7,542 nt of DNA, from positions 1 through 7,542 of the forward strand of contig MFZT01000017.1 of assembly GCA_001789515.1 (NCBI GenBank), read 5' to 3'. The notes under the pieces are model-generated. The model saw only the letters and a program-made list of their open reading frames with translations. It was not told the DNA's origin and ran no database searches. Positions 1 through 6,300 of the stretch are shown one piece after another. Made by a program: the position numbers and the translations under genes. Each line of letters starts with the position of its first letter. The first letter of the stretch is position 1. This stretch comes from Candidatus Roizmanbacteria bacterium RIFCSPHIGHO2_02_FULL_43_11 (GTDB taxonomy: Bacteria; Patescibacteriota; Microgenomatia; UBA1406; HO2-37-13b).

Positions 1-636
1 GAAAATTCTCTCACGAGCGAGAAGGATATGCTTCGTACGACACTTGATTATTCACTGATTGCCGCACTTGAAATGCGCAAAAAATACCGCCAGGATGAGA
101 TTGCTCTTTTTGAGGTTGGAAAAATATACTTCATGGCAGGGGAGCAGTATGTTGAGAAGCGAACACTAGGTGGTATAGCATATGGACAGAAGTCATATGT
201 TGACGTTAAAGGCGATATTGAGGTTCTCCTTGAAAGATTGGGTTTTGTTTACCATGAAGATTATGTGCAGATGAATGCCTACGATTGTCAGACACACACA
301 TTTAGTATTAATCTTGAGGGTTTGTGCGATAGTGCCGCACGTTTTGAGCAGGGGCTACTTTCATCACCCCCTTCAGTTATATTCCACGACTTTTCATTTA
401 CTGTTCCTGAGGGGTTACCAGTAGGAGAAATTATAGAAACAATTAGACAGGCTGACCCTCTTGTTTTTGCAGTAAAACTCGGCGAAATGCCTCGAGCGCA
501 GGAAGATGGGACAAAGACTGTTTTTGTGAAGGTAACATATCAAAATCCTGAAGGGACATTAAGGGAAGAGTATGTGAGACCAATTAAGGAAAAGATTACG
601 AAGGCTATCACAGTGTTGGTATCAATGATGGACTAG
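1..636 (+). CDS. pheT: Phenylalanyl-tRNA synthetase beta subunit, C-terminal part (5' truncated by window)
   Basis: The beta chain of the (alpha-beta)2 phenylalanyl-tRNA synthetase, which charges tRNA-Phe in the cytoplasm. The open frame runs from base 1 to the TAG at 634-636, giving 211 residues, so the gene begins outside the window; the ATG at 28 is internal. The first 45 residues match the end of the catalytic-like core of PheT: an LTSEKDMLRTTL stretch, then DEIALFEVGKIYF, the usual 'LR.SL...ELALFEIG' signature. The last 95 or so residues form the FDX-ACB anticodon-binding domain, with FHDFSFTVPEGLPVGEI near its start and TYQNPEGTLREEYV near its end, corresponding to the family's 'FQDPERTLTDEEV'. 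The catalytic partner pheS is expected upstream but is not visible. The last 29 bases overlap the 3' end of the convergent mrcA gene. The family call is firm; nothing can be said about the missing N-terminal domains. Confidence 0.95.
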   Translation, partial: ENSLTSEKDMLRTTLDYSLIAALEMRKKYRQDEIALFEVGKIYFMAGEQYVEKRTLGGIAYGQKSYVDVKGDIEVLLERLGFVYHEDYVQMNAYDCQTHTFSINLEGLCDSAARFEQGLLSSPPSVIFHDFSFTVPEGLPVGEIIETIRQADPLVFAVKLGEMPRAQEDGTKTVFVKVTYQNPEGTLREEYVRPIKEKITKAITVLVSMMD

Positions 637-3196
637 GTATTTCTGTTGGCTCTTCACTTTCATCCCAATCCCTGTTCACCCCAATCCTTACGCGATTATC
701 ACGCTGATTTCCTCCATCCGTCTCTACTTTAATCCTAACCGTATACACACCATCAGGCAAGTTTAACGTCTCATTAACCTCTCTCTTATCCTCCTGCCAT
801 TCGCGAACTATAACTTCGTTAACTAAAAGTTGTGCCTTCTTCACAGTCCTCAATGACGTAATTTTTGCTCGGACTCGTACATCGTTAGAATCTACACGTT
901 TCTCATCATCTGGCTCCTTGAAGTTTATAATTATTTCATCACTTTTAGCTTGTGAAGTTTCCGTTGGAGCTTTATATCGTTCATCTGACTGTCCAACAGC
1001 CCAGGCGTTTATAGCCTCCTGCCAGCGATTTTTACCGTCTGTGGAAATGGGATCTTCCTCAGTGATAACGATGAATTTCTTTTCCTCATAGTCGCCAGAT
1101 TTAATTTCAACATCATTTGCAAGCCGCGATGAATCGCTTTTAGAAAGTTTTAATGTTTTATACATAGGGGAGGTATCTGTTGGTTCAGTACCCTTTATAA
1201 AGTATTCAGAACGTGTTGGAAAACCATCAATTGGTAGACCACCAAGCAATGCGTCAATTTGGAGGGCTTCTACGTCATCCGGCTTATCCATGATCCCATC
1301 CTTATACCCATCATTAAATAGTTTTCGCATAACGCTATTCCAGATCGGGGATGCACCTGTCAACCCAGAGGCAATTTTGGGGTTCATGGGTGTGTTGTCA
1401 TTATTTCCAACCCACACACCAACTGTAACGTCATTGGTATATCCGAGCGCCCAATTATCTTTTTTATCATTCGTAGTGCCAGTTTTTACCGCAACAGTAC
1501 GCCCCGGAATATTCAAGAAACTACTCGTTCCAAAAGCATCAAATCTGGCGTTATTGTCAGACAAAATATGTGAAATAATAAAAGCAATACCTTCAGGAAG
1601 TACGCGTTTAGGCTTTTCCTCCTTTGCTTTATACAAAACCTTTCCCTTGTGATCGCGGATTTCAAGAATTGCCTGTGGCTCAAGAGCTTGACCCTCTCGT
1701 GCAAATGTTGAAAAAGCATTGGTAAGGTCTAAAAGAGTTGTTTCACCACCTCCTAGGGTGATTGATAAGCCAACCTGCTTAATTCTTTCCGGCGTGGGTT
1801 CAAAATCTCGCACGCCCATGTCAAAGGCAGTTTGCATCATATTTCTTATACCTACTCGTGCCAAAACTTTCACAGCTGGTACATTTAACGAATTAGCAAG
1901 GGTAAAGCGATATTGAACAGGCCCACGAAACTTGCCGTCATAATTCACAGGATTATATGATTTTCCACCTTGATTTGGAAATTCCGTAGGCACATCCATA
2001 ACAAGCGAGCCAGCAGTATACCCTTGTTGCAAGGCTGTAGCGTATGTGAAAGGCTTGACAGCTGAGCCTGGCTGTCTGCGGGCAAGAGCAACATTATATT
2101 GTCCAAAATCCTTATCTGTATAATCATACGAGCCAACCATCGCAAGAATATGAGCGTTTTTTGAGTCCAGAGCAACAATGCCCGTGTTAGTCGCGTGAAG
2201 ACTTTTTATTTTTTGAATTTCAGAGTAGGCAATCTCCTGAGCGCTTTTTTGAATTTTTAGATCAAGCGTTGTCTTAACAGTTATTCCTTCATCCAAAACT
2301 TTTGTACCAAATCTTTCTGCAACCAAATCTCGCACATAAAAAACAAATTGTGGCGCCTCAATTGGTAGAGCATTCTTTTTAAAGACAACACTTTCTAAAT
2401 CAGCTAATGCCTTTTTCTCCTTCTCACGGGTAATGTAGCCATCCTCACGCATACGTCTGAGTACATCCTTTGTTCTGCCTTTATAAGCTCCTGGCGTACC
2501 CATGATAGGACTATATACAGATGGCCGTTGTGGGAGGCCCGCTATTATTGCAGATTCTACCAAATTCAAATCTTTTACATTCTTATCAAAGTACCCCTTT
2601 GCAGCCGATTCAGCACCCCAAAATGTCCCGCCAAACGGTGACTCATTTAGGTACATCTCGAGTATTTCGTCCTTTGTAAACCGCCGCTCAATTTCTACGG
2701 ATAAAACAAGCTCTTTTGCCTTGCGACCGATGGTGCGCTCACGTGTGAGAAGCACATTTTTGACCAGCTGCTGTGTCAGCGTTGAACCACCTGCTAATTT
2801 GCCCGTTGTTGCAATCTTTAAAAGTGATCGAACATACCCCCAAATAGAAAATCCACTATGTTCGTAAAAGTTTTTGTCCTCAATAGCAATTACCGCATGC
2901 TTAAGATCATCCGGTACATCTTCTATCCTAACCGGGATGCGGTTTTTATCTTCAAACATTTCAAATAACACCTTATCGTTTCGATCAACAAAAACTGTTG
3001 AAAATCCAGAACTTCGGCGTATTTGACCAGGGGAGGGTAGATCGTGCGTTAGCCAGATGAAGACAATGATTCCCAGCACAAGCGCGGCGGCTGTACCCAT
3101 CATAAGCCATCTTAGTAGAAGCGTTGATGAGTGGAATTTAAATGGTAAAAAACCTTTCGATCTCCTGACCCTCTTCAATGGTGGTAATGGTTGCAT
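608..3196 (-). CDS. mrcA: Class A penicillin-binding protein (bifunctional transglycosylase/transpeptidase, PBP1A type)
   Basis: Polymerises lipid II into glycan strands and cross-links their peptides on the outer face of the cytoplasmic membrane. Numbered from the ATG at 3196 (862 aa): a basic N-terminus, one membrane span at about 26-50, then a GT51 transglycosylase domain with the EDKNFYEH motif (catalytic Glu at about 106), GGSTLTQQLVKN at about 136-147, and RKAKE with a Glu at about 162. The transpeptidase domain has SAVK (nucleophile Ser at about 378), SLN at about 436-438 and KTG at about 571-573, so both activities look intact. After about residue 665 comes a charged linker, then a beta-rich module at about 755-841 resembling an Ig-like PBP tail, and a short Pro/Ser-rich end. 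An in-frame TTG at 3214 would add six residues; the ATG is preferred because a TATACT box ends exactly 6 bp before it, which fits a leaderless mRNA. Could equally be named ponA or pbp1A. Confidence 0.94.
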   Translation of the reverse strand: MQPLPPLKRVRRSKGFLPFKFHSSTLLLRWLMMGTAAALVLGIIVFIWLTHDLPSPGQIRRSSGFSTVFVDRNDKVLFEMFEDKNRIPVRIEDVPDDLKHAVIAIEDKNFYEHSGFSIWGYVRSLLKIATTGKLAGGSTLTQQLVKNVLLTRERTIGRKAKELVLSVEIERRFTKDEILEMYLNESPFGGTFWGAESAAKGYFDKNVKDLNLVESAIIAGLPQRPSVYSPIMGTPGAYKGRTKDVLRRMREDGYITREKEKKALADLESVVFKKNALPIEAPQFVFYVRDLVAERFGTKVLDEGITVKTTLDLKIQKSAQEIAYSEIQKIKSLHATNTGIVALDSKNAHILAMVGSYDYTDKDFGQYNVALARRQPGSAVKPFTYATALQQGYTAGSLVMDVPTEFPNQGGKSYNPVNYDGKFRGPVQYRFTLANSLNVPAVKVLARVGIRNMMQTAFDMGVRDFEPTPERIKQVGLSITLGGGETTLLDLTNAFSTFAREGQALEPQAILEIRDHKGKVLYKAKEEKPKRVLPEGIAFIISHILSDNNARFDAFGTSSFLNIPGRTVAVKTGTTNDKKDNWALGYTNDVTVGVWVGNNDNTPMNPKIASGLTGASPIWNSVMRKLFNDGYKDGIMDKPDDVEALQIDALLGGLPIDGFPTRSEYFIKGTEPTDTSPMYKTLKLSKSDSSRLANDVEIKSGDYEEKKFIVITEEDPISTDGKNRWQEAINAWAVGQSDERYKAPTETSQAKSDEIIINFKEPDDEKRVDSNDVRVRAKITSLRTVKKAQLLVNEVIVREWQEDKREVNETLNLPDGVYTVRIKVETDGGNQRDNRVRIGVNRDWDESEEPTEIPSPSLIPTL

Positions 3197-3202
3197 ATGG
3201 TA

Positions 3203-3211
3203 AGTATAATA
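3203..3211 (-). promoter_or_regulatory. Predicted -10 region of mrcA (leaderless start)
   Basis: Read on the - strand, overlapping TATTAT (3211-3206) and TATACT (3208-3203) lie just before the mrcA ATG. With TATACT as the -10 box, transcription would start at about 3196, the A of the ATG. The best -35-like match 18 bp upstream is TTCACC (3232-3227), supplied by the adjacent 9-bp repeat array. The + strand of the same bases reads TATAAT (3205-3210), so weak divergent initiation is possible. Prediction only. Confidence 0.5.
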
Positions 3212-3215
3212 CAAT

Positions 3216-3287
3216 TAGGTGAACTAGGTGAACTAGGTGAACTAGGTGAACTAGGTGAACTAGGTGAACTAGGTGAACTAGGTGAAC
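3216..3287. repeat. 9-bp tandem repeat array, eight exact copies
   Basis: Eight consecutive identical copies of TAGGTGAAC (GTTCACCTA when read toward mrcA) fill 72 bp, with a trailing TA. The array sits between the divergent starts of mrcA (ATG 3196, - strand) and the small membrane-protein ORF (ATG 3301, + strand). It ends 19 nt before the mrcA ATG. Because the unit is a multiple of three, reading frames through it stay open and give a meaningless Val-His-Leu repeat on the - strand. Copy identity suggests recent slippage expansion. Each unit contains TTCACC on the - strand, a weak -35 resemblance. Confidence 0.97.
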
Positions 3288-3300
3288 TAATTTCGTTGAT

Positions 3301-3420
3301 ATGAAAAAAATATTGAGACGTCTTACAAAGCGGGAAACATTTATAAAGGTTTTTATCTTTGTTGCTGGATCAATGCTCATAGCAACCTCGGTTTTGACTA
3401 TTCTTGCAAGCTCGCTATAA
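3301..3420 (+). CDS. Predicted 39-aa single-span membrane peptide, unknown function
   Basis: A small ORF, ATG at 3301 to TAA at 3418-3420, encodes 39 residues. It begins with a strongly basic segment, MKKILRRLTKRE, followed by a continuous hydrophobic stretch at about residues 13-39 (FIKVFIFVAGSMLIATSVLT and on). This is the layout of an N-in single-pass membrane peptide or an uncleaved signal anchor. No Shine-Dalgarno sequence precedes it and no strong promoter is evident; a weak TAATTT lies at 3288-3293. It lies divergent to mrcA and directly upstream of recG, and its stop codon falls within the recG -10 box. I do not recognise a family and assign no function. The charge-then-hydrophobic pattern makes it more than a random short ORF, but it could be spurious. 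Confidence 0.5.
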   Translation: MKKILRRLTKRETFIKVFIFVAGSMLIATSVLTILASSL

Positions 3421-3421
3421 T
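3394..3421 (+). promoter_or_regulatory. Predicted strong promoter of recG
   Basis: TTGACT at 3394-3399, a 16-bp spacer, and a consensus TATAAT at 3416-3421. Transcription would be expected to start at about 3428-3430, at or next to the recG ATG at 3430, giving a leaderless mRNA. The promoter lies wholly inside the 3' end of the small ORF at 3301-3420, whose TAA stop is the middle of the -10 box. This is one of the two best sigma-70-type matches in the window. Confidence 0.72.
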
Positions 3422-3429
3422 GTGTGAGC

Positions 3430-5526
3430 ATGAAATTGCATGAGATCCCCATTGAATCACTCCCTAAAACTGCAGCGCGCACTGTGAGCCTGCTACACAC
3501 TCTTGGAGTACATACATACCAGGATCTTATTGATTACTTCCCTTATCGCTACGAGGATTATCGTCCTATCGTGCTCTTACATAATTTGAGTAACTATGTC
3601 CACAGCGATGATGGCGATCAATTAAATAAGTCCCTTATCTCGAAGGGAAAGATCACAATCAGAGTTGCGGTCGACCACTTTGATAGTCTTAGAACAAGAA
3701 GAGGCATCACAATTCAAAAGGTTAGAATTTCTGATAGTTCAAGCTCATATATTCTCACTCTTTTCAACCAGCCGTATCTTCGTCAAACTTTTCGTGTAGG
3801 TACATCTATCCAGCTTTCTGGTACAGTACGACTTAATCAGGGTGAGCCTTTTTTTAACATGGAGGAATATGATGAGTGCACCGAAGGTGATACGGCACTG
3901 CACACGGGCCGGCTGGTTGCTATTTATCCCCAAAAACGTGGAATATCTTCAAGGACTATTCGTGAGAAGATTGCACTTGTTTTAGGCGCGTATCCGGATT
4001 TTATACCTCAATTCCTTCCTGAGGCAATTCAGAAGAAATTTCAGCTAGTTGCCAGCTCTTTTGCTTATACTCAGATACACTTTCCCGATAATACTGATTC
4101 AATTGCTCAGGCTCGTCAAAGAAAAGCTTTTGAGGAATTTTTCTGCGCTCAGTTGTCATGTCTGCTCATTAAGCAAGAGTGGCAAAGGGATCAGGTTCCG
4201 TTTATGATGGATGTTCAATCGCGTAGAAAGCCCCTTGCGTTGTTGATTAAAAAATTACCATTCATCCTAACACGTGATCAATCGCAATGTCTTGACCAGG
4301 TTTTAGATGACCTGCAAAGGCCCACACCTATGAATAGACTTTTGCAGGGAGATGTTGGCAGTGGAAAAACTATCATTGCCCTTCTGGCAAGCTATGTAAT
4401 GCATCTTCATGGCCTGCAAACTCTGATTATGGCTCCAACCGATATTCTTGCCCAGCAGCATTACAAGCATTTTTGTGACATTTTTGCGCTTTTACATAAA
4501 GAGAATCCAAAGGTGTCTCTTTATACACGTCAATCAAAGCATGACACTCGTAGTGCCCATATCATCATTGGGACACACGCACTTATTGGCAAAGCTTCGG
4601 AATTTAAGAATGTGGGTCTTGTTGTTGTTGATGAACAACATAAGTTTGGTGTTGCGCAAAGAGCAGCATTAAAGGATAAAGGCTTGGTACCTCACATGCT
4701 CAGCATGACTGCCACACCTATTCCTCGAACTGTTCTTTTAACGTTGTACGGAGAGCTTGATACTTCCGTTATAAAGGAAAAACCAGTGGGTCGACTGAGT
4801 ATTAAAACATATCCTGTGCCTCCTCAGAAGAGACATGATGCTTACGCCTGGATTGAGAAGGAGATTTTGACAAATACTTCACAGGCATTTATTGTATGCC
4901 CCCTTATCGAGCTTTCAGATGCAGAGACATTGCAGGACGTGAAGGCAGCAACAGTCGAGTACGAAAGGTTATCACATGATGTTTTCCCACATTTAAAGCT
5001 TGGGTTAATACATGGACGCATGAAGAAAGATGAAAAGGACATGGTCATGCATCAGTTTAAGGAGAGCAAATTGAACATTCTTGTTTCAACATCTGTTGTT
5101 GAGGTTGGCATTGATATTCCTCGTGCTACTGTTATTGTTATTGAGGCTGCCGAAAGGTTCGGCATGGCTCAGCTGCATCAATTGCGCGGGCGAGTAGGCC
5201 GATCCGACAAGCAATCCTATTGTTTATTATTTTCAGAAAGCGCCTCTGTAAAAATTCTCAATCGCTTGCGCTTATTTTCTAAAACACATGACGGATTTGC
5301 TTTAGCTGAGTTTGACCTGAAGAATAGGGGAGGAGGGAACATCTTTGGAACACAACAGCATGGAATGAGTACTTTTAAGGTTGCTCAATGGACTGACACT
5401 GACATGATTAAGAAGACACAAATAGCCGCAGAGGAATTTATACATAAGCATAGCAGCTTAGATAGTCACCCCGAACTTAAAAGACAACTTGATATTTATC
5501 GTATTAAGGCAATTGCACCAAACTAA
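3430..5526 (+). CDS. recG: ATP-dependent DNA helicase RecG
   Basis: Superfamily 2 helicase that remodels stalled replication forks and branched recombination intermediates. From the ATG at 3430 the protein is 698 aa, about the usual family length. The N-terminal part has the helical start (LPKTAARTVSLLHTLGVHTY, then DYFPYRYEDYR) and the OB-fold wedge domain at about 65-150. Helicase motifs follow in order: Walker A GDVGSGKT at 307-314, MAPTDILAQQHY (Ia), DEQH at 401-404 (II), SMTATPIPRT (III), STSVVEVGIDIPRA (V) and QLRGRVGR at 584-591 (VI). The C-terminal TRG region reads NRGGGNIFGTQQHG (about 632-645), where well-studied RecGs have RGPG and TRQ. An in-frame GTG at 3424 lies only 2 bp past the -10 box, so it should be outside the transcript; the ATG is chosen. 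No Shine-Dalgarno sequence is present. Transcribed alone from its own promoter, as far as can be seen. Confidence 0.96.
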   Translation: MKLHEIPIESLPKTAARTVSLLHTLGVHTYQDLIDYFPYRYEDYRPIVLLHNLSNYVHSDDGDQLNKSLISKGKITIRVAVDHFDSLRTRRGITIQKVRISDSSSSYILTLFNQPYLRQTFRVGTSIQLSGTVRLNQGEPFFNMEEYDECTEGDTALHTGRLVAIYPQKRGISSRTIREKIALVLGAYPDFIPQFLPEAIQKKFQLVASSFAYTQIHFPDNTDSIAQARQRKAFEEFFCAQLSCLLIKQEWQRDQVPFMMDVQSRRKPLALLIKKLPFILTRDQSQCLDQVLDDLQRPTPMNRLLQGDVGSGKTIIALLASYVMHLHGLQTLIMAPTDILAQQHYKHFCDIFALLHKENPKVSLYTRQSKHDTRSAHIIIGTHALIGKASEFKNVGLVVVDEQHKFGVAQRAALKDKGLVPHMLSMTATPIPRTVLLTLYGELDTSVIKEKPVGRLSIKTYPVPPQKRHDAYAWIEKEILTNTSQAFIVCPLIELSDAETLQDVKAATVEYERLSHDVFPHLKLGLIHGRMKKDEKDMVMHQFKESKLNILVSTSVVEVGIDIPRATVIVIEAAERFGMAQLHQLRGRVGRSDKQSYCLLFSESASVKILNRLRLFSKTHDGFALAEFDLKNRGGGNIFGTQQHGMSTFKVAQWTDTDMIKKTQIAAEEFIHKHSSLDSHPELKRQLDIYRIKAIAPN

Positions 5527-5541
5527 ACAGCATCTAATGAG

Positions 5542-5570
5542 TAGACTATAGTCTTAATCTTTGATACAAT
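5542..5570 (+). promoter_or_regulatory. Candidate upstream promoter (P1) of the rpmF region
   Basis: TAGACT (5542-5547), a 17-bp spacer and TACAAT (5565-5570), preceded by TG one base upstream (5562-5563), which makes an extended -10. Expected start is about 5577, giving rpmF a leader of about 135 nt that contains the nested stem structure described separately. The -35 match is partial, overlapping a 12-bp palindrome (5543-5554), so this is a moderate prediction. Confidence 0.42.
5543..5554. repeat. 12-bp perfect palindrome
   Basis: AGACTATAGTCT is its own reverse complement. It overlaps the -35 region of candidate promoter P1, a position where a repressor could act. A 12-bp palindrome can arise by chance; no regulator is indicated. 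Confidence 0.3.
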
Positions 5571-5583
5571 CCTGTCTTACATG

Positions 5584-5632
5584 TCACTGCTTTGACAGGT
5601 ACCTGTCAATATAACTCAATTGTGTGCAGTGA
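5584..5632 (+). promoter_or_regulatory. Nested stem structure: candidate structured leader or operator upstream of rpmF
   Basis: An outer pair, TCACTGC (5584-5590) with GCAGTGA (5626-5632), makes a perfect 7-bp stem. It encloses TTGACAGGTACCTGTCAA (5592-5609), a perfect 18-bp palindrome that as RNA forms a 7-bp stem with a GTAC loop. A third element, CTGTCAAA at 5680-5687, is an exact 8-bp complement of TTTGACAG (5591-5598) and lies 25 nt before the rpmF ATG, so two exclusive pairings are possible. No T-run follows the hairpin, so it is not a classical terminator. As DNA, the same palindrome could be a dimeric repressor site, with the copy at 5680 as an extra half-site overlapping the second promoter. 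No known riboswitch class was recognised. Confidence 0.5.
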
Positions 5633-5675
5633 AATAATATTAAGACGCTCTCTACACTTCTATCCCCCTATCCTG

Positions 5676-5681
5676 TATACT
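5676..5681 (+). promoter_or_regulatory. Candidate proximal -10 box (P2) of rpmF
   Basis: TATACT, directly preceded by TG, lies 31 bp before the rpmF ATG; no good -35 hexamer is found 16-18 bp upstream. Start would be about 5688, giving a leader near 25 nt. It overlaps the CTGTCAAA element at 5680-5687, so binding there would block it. Weak prediction. Confidence 0.3.
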
Positions 5682-5712
5682 GTCAAATAAGATTTACAGA
5701 CAAATTTAAAGT

Positions 5713-5853
5713 ATGGCACCAACACCAAAGAAAAAGCACTCCACAATGCGCACAGGTAAACGTCGCGTGACAAAGGGACATATGTTGCCACAGGTTGTGT
5801 ATGATAAGAATACTGGCCATCCTCGTTTGTCACATAGACACAAGAACGCATAA
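5713..5853 (+). CDS. rpmF: 50S ribosomal protein L32, short form lacking zinc-binding cysteines
   Basis: A structural protein of the large ribosomal subunit. The ORF encodes 46 residues, ATG 5713 to TAA 5851-5853. The N-terminus MAPTPKKKHSTMRTGKRR matches the L32 signature (short Ala-Pro start, Pro-Lys-Lys run, then Ser-Thr and a Gly/Lys/Arg-rich helix). The C-terminal half reads LPQVVYDKNTGHPRLSHRHK, aligning with the 'L..CP.CGE.KLPHRVC' portion of ordinary L32, but all four zinc-binding cysteines are absent and the protein has no cysteine at all. It is shorter than the usual 55-60 aa because the segment after the second cysteine pair is missing. No Shine-Dalgarno sequence precedes the ATG. 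It is followed 72 bp later by nusB. The family call is strong from the N-terminus and genomic company. Confidence 0.88.
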   Translation: MAPTPKKKHSTMRTGKRRVTKGHMLPQVVYDKNTGHPRLSHRHKNA

Positions 5854-5925
5854 TATTTCACAGAGGCCTAACTCTTAACAAACCTGTAAAGTAATTGGAT
5901 TTATCAGATTCAGTAGAAACATTAG

Positions 5926-6300
5926 ATGGACAGACGGCACCTTCGCAGGCAGAAGATTATTCAGCAGTTATACACCACCTTTTTTGATCATACCGACGAT
6001 CAGGAACACCATGAAAAGGTGACTGCTATTTTGCAAAGCGCTTCAGATCTGGATGAAGCCATTCGTGCCTATGCTCCACGATATGAGATTGATAAAATAG
6101 CAAAAGTTGACCTTGCAATCCTTAGGCTCGCAGCTTATGAATTGCTTATTGAGAAGCAAGTACCACCAAAAGTTGTTATTAACGAGGCAGTTGAGCTGGC
6201 AAAAGAGCTCGGCGGTGATAAGTCACCAAGCTTTATTAACGCTGTCCTTGGCAAAATTTACGAAGAACGCTATGAACCCACACATCAGGAGGACAAGTGA
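5926..6300 (+). CDS. nusB: Transcription antitermination protein NusB
   Basis: NusB binds boxA RNA together with ribosomal protein S10 (NusE) and helps RNA polymerase read through rRNA operons. The 124-aa product is slightly shorter than many family members (about 130-140 aa). It begins with the typical Arg-rich helix RRHLRRQKIIQQLY and has the family's C-terminal block: IAKVDLAILRLAAYELL (about 62-78), VPPKVVINEAVELAKELGG (about 83-101) and SPSFINAVLGKIYEE (about 104-118). The ATG at 5926 has no clear Shine-Dalgarno sequence. No convincing promoter was found in the 72 bp after rpmF, so co-transcription with rpmF is likely. The last 29 bases overlap the proposed start of rnc, implying translational coupling or internal initiation. 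Its TGA stop is preceded by an AGGAGG at 6287-6292. Confidence 0.94.
   Translation: MDRRHLRRQKIIQQLYTTFFDHTDDQEHHEKVTAILQSASDLDEAIRAYAPRYEIDKIAKVDLAILRLAAYELLIEKQVPPKVVINEAVELAKELGGDKSPSFINAVLGKIYEERYEPTHQEDK

Noticed and set aside
1290..2867. Several open frames of 60-120 codons opposite or within mrcA
   Set aside because: They are shadows of a complete, motif-rich penicillin-binding protein and have no recognisable domains.
3216..3287. CRISPR-like array
   Set aside because: The units are 9 bp and directly adjacent with no spacers, and no cas genes are present.
3138..3500. A 120-codon open frame on the - strand with a Val-His-Leu tandem repeat
   Set aside because: It is the 9-bp minisatellite read in an open frame, overlapping the starts of mrcA and recG; the rest has no protein-like character.
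5592..5609. Intrinsic terminator for recG
   Set aside because: The hairpin is AT/GC mixed, has a GTAC loop and is followed by TATAACTC with no T-run; it also lies downstream of a plausible promoter.
5592..5615. Promoter TTGACA (5592-5597) with TATAAC (5610-5615)
   Set aside because: The spacer is only 12 bp, too short for a sigma-70-type promoter.
5660..5851. A 63-codon open frame on the - strand
   Set aside because: It is the reverse-strand shadow of rpmF, which is a clear L32 gene.
6107..6271. An N-terminal extension of RNase III starting at 6107
   Set aside because: The extra 55 residues are nusB coding sequence read out of frame and show no RNase III similarity; similarity begins near 6299.
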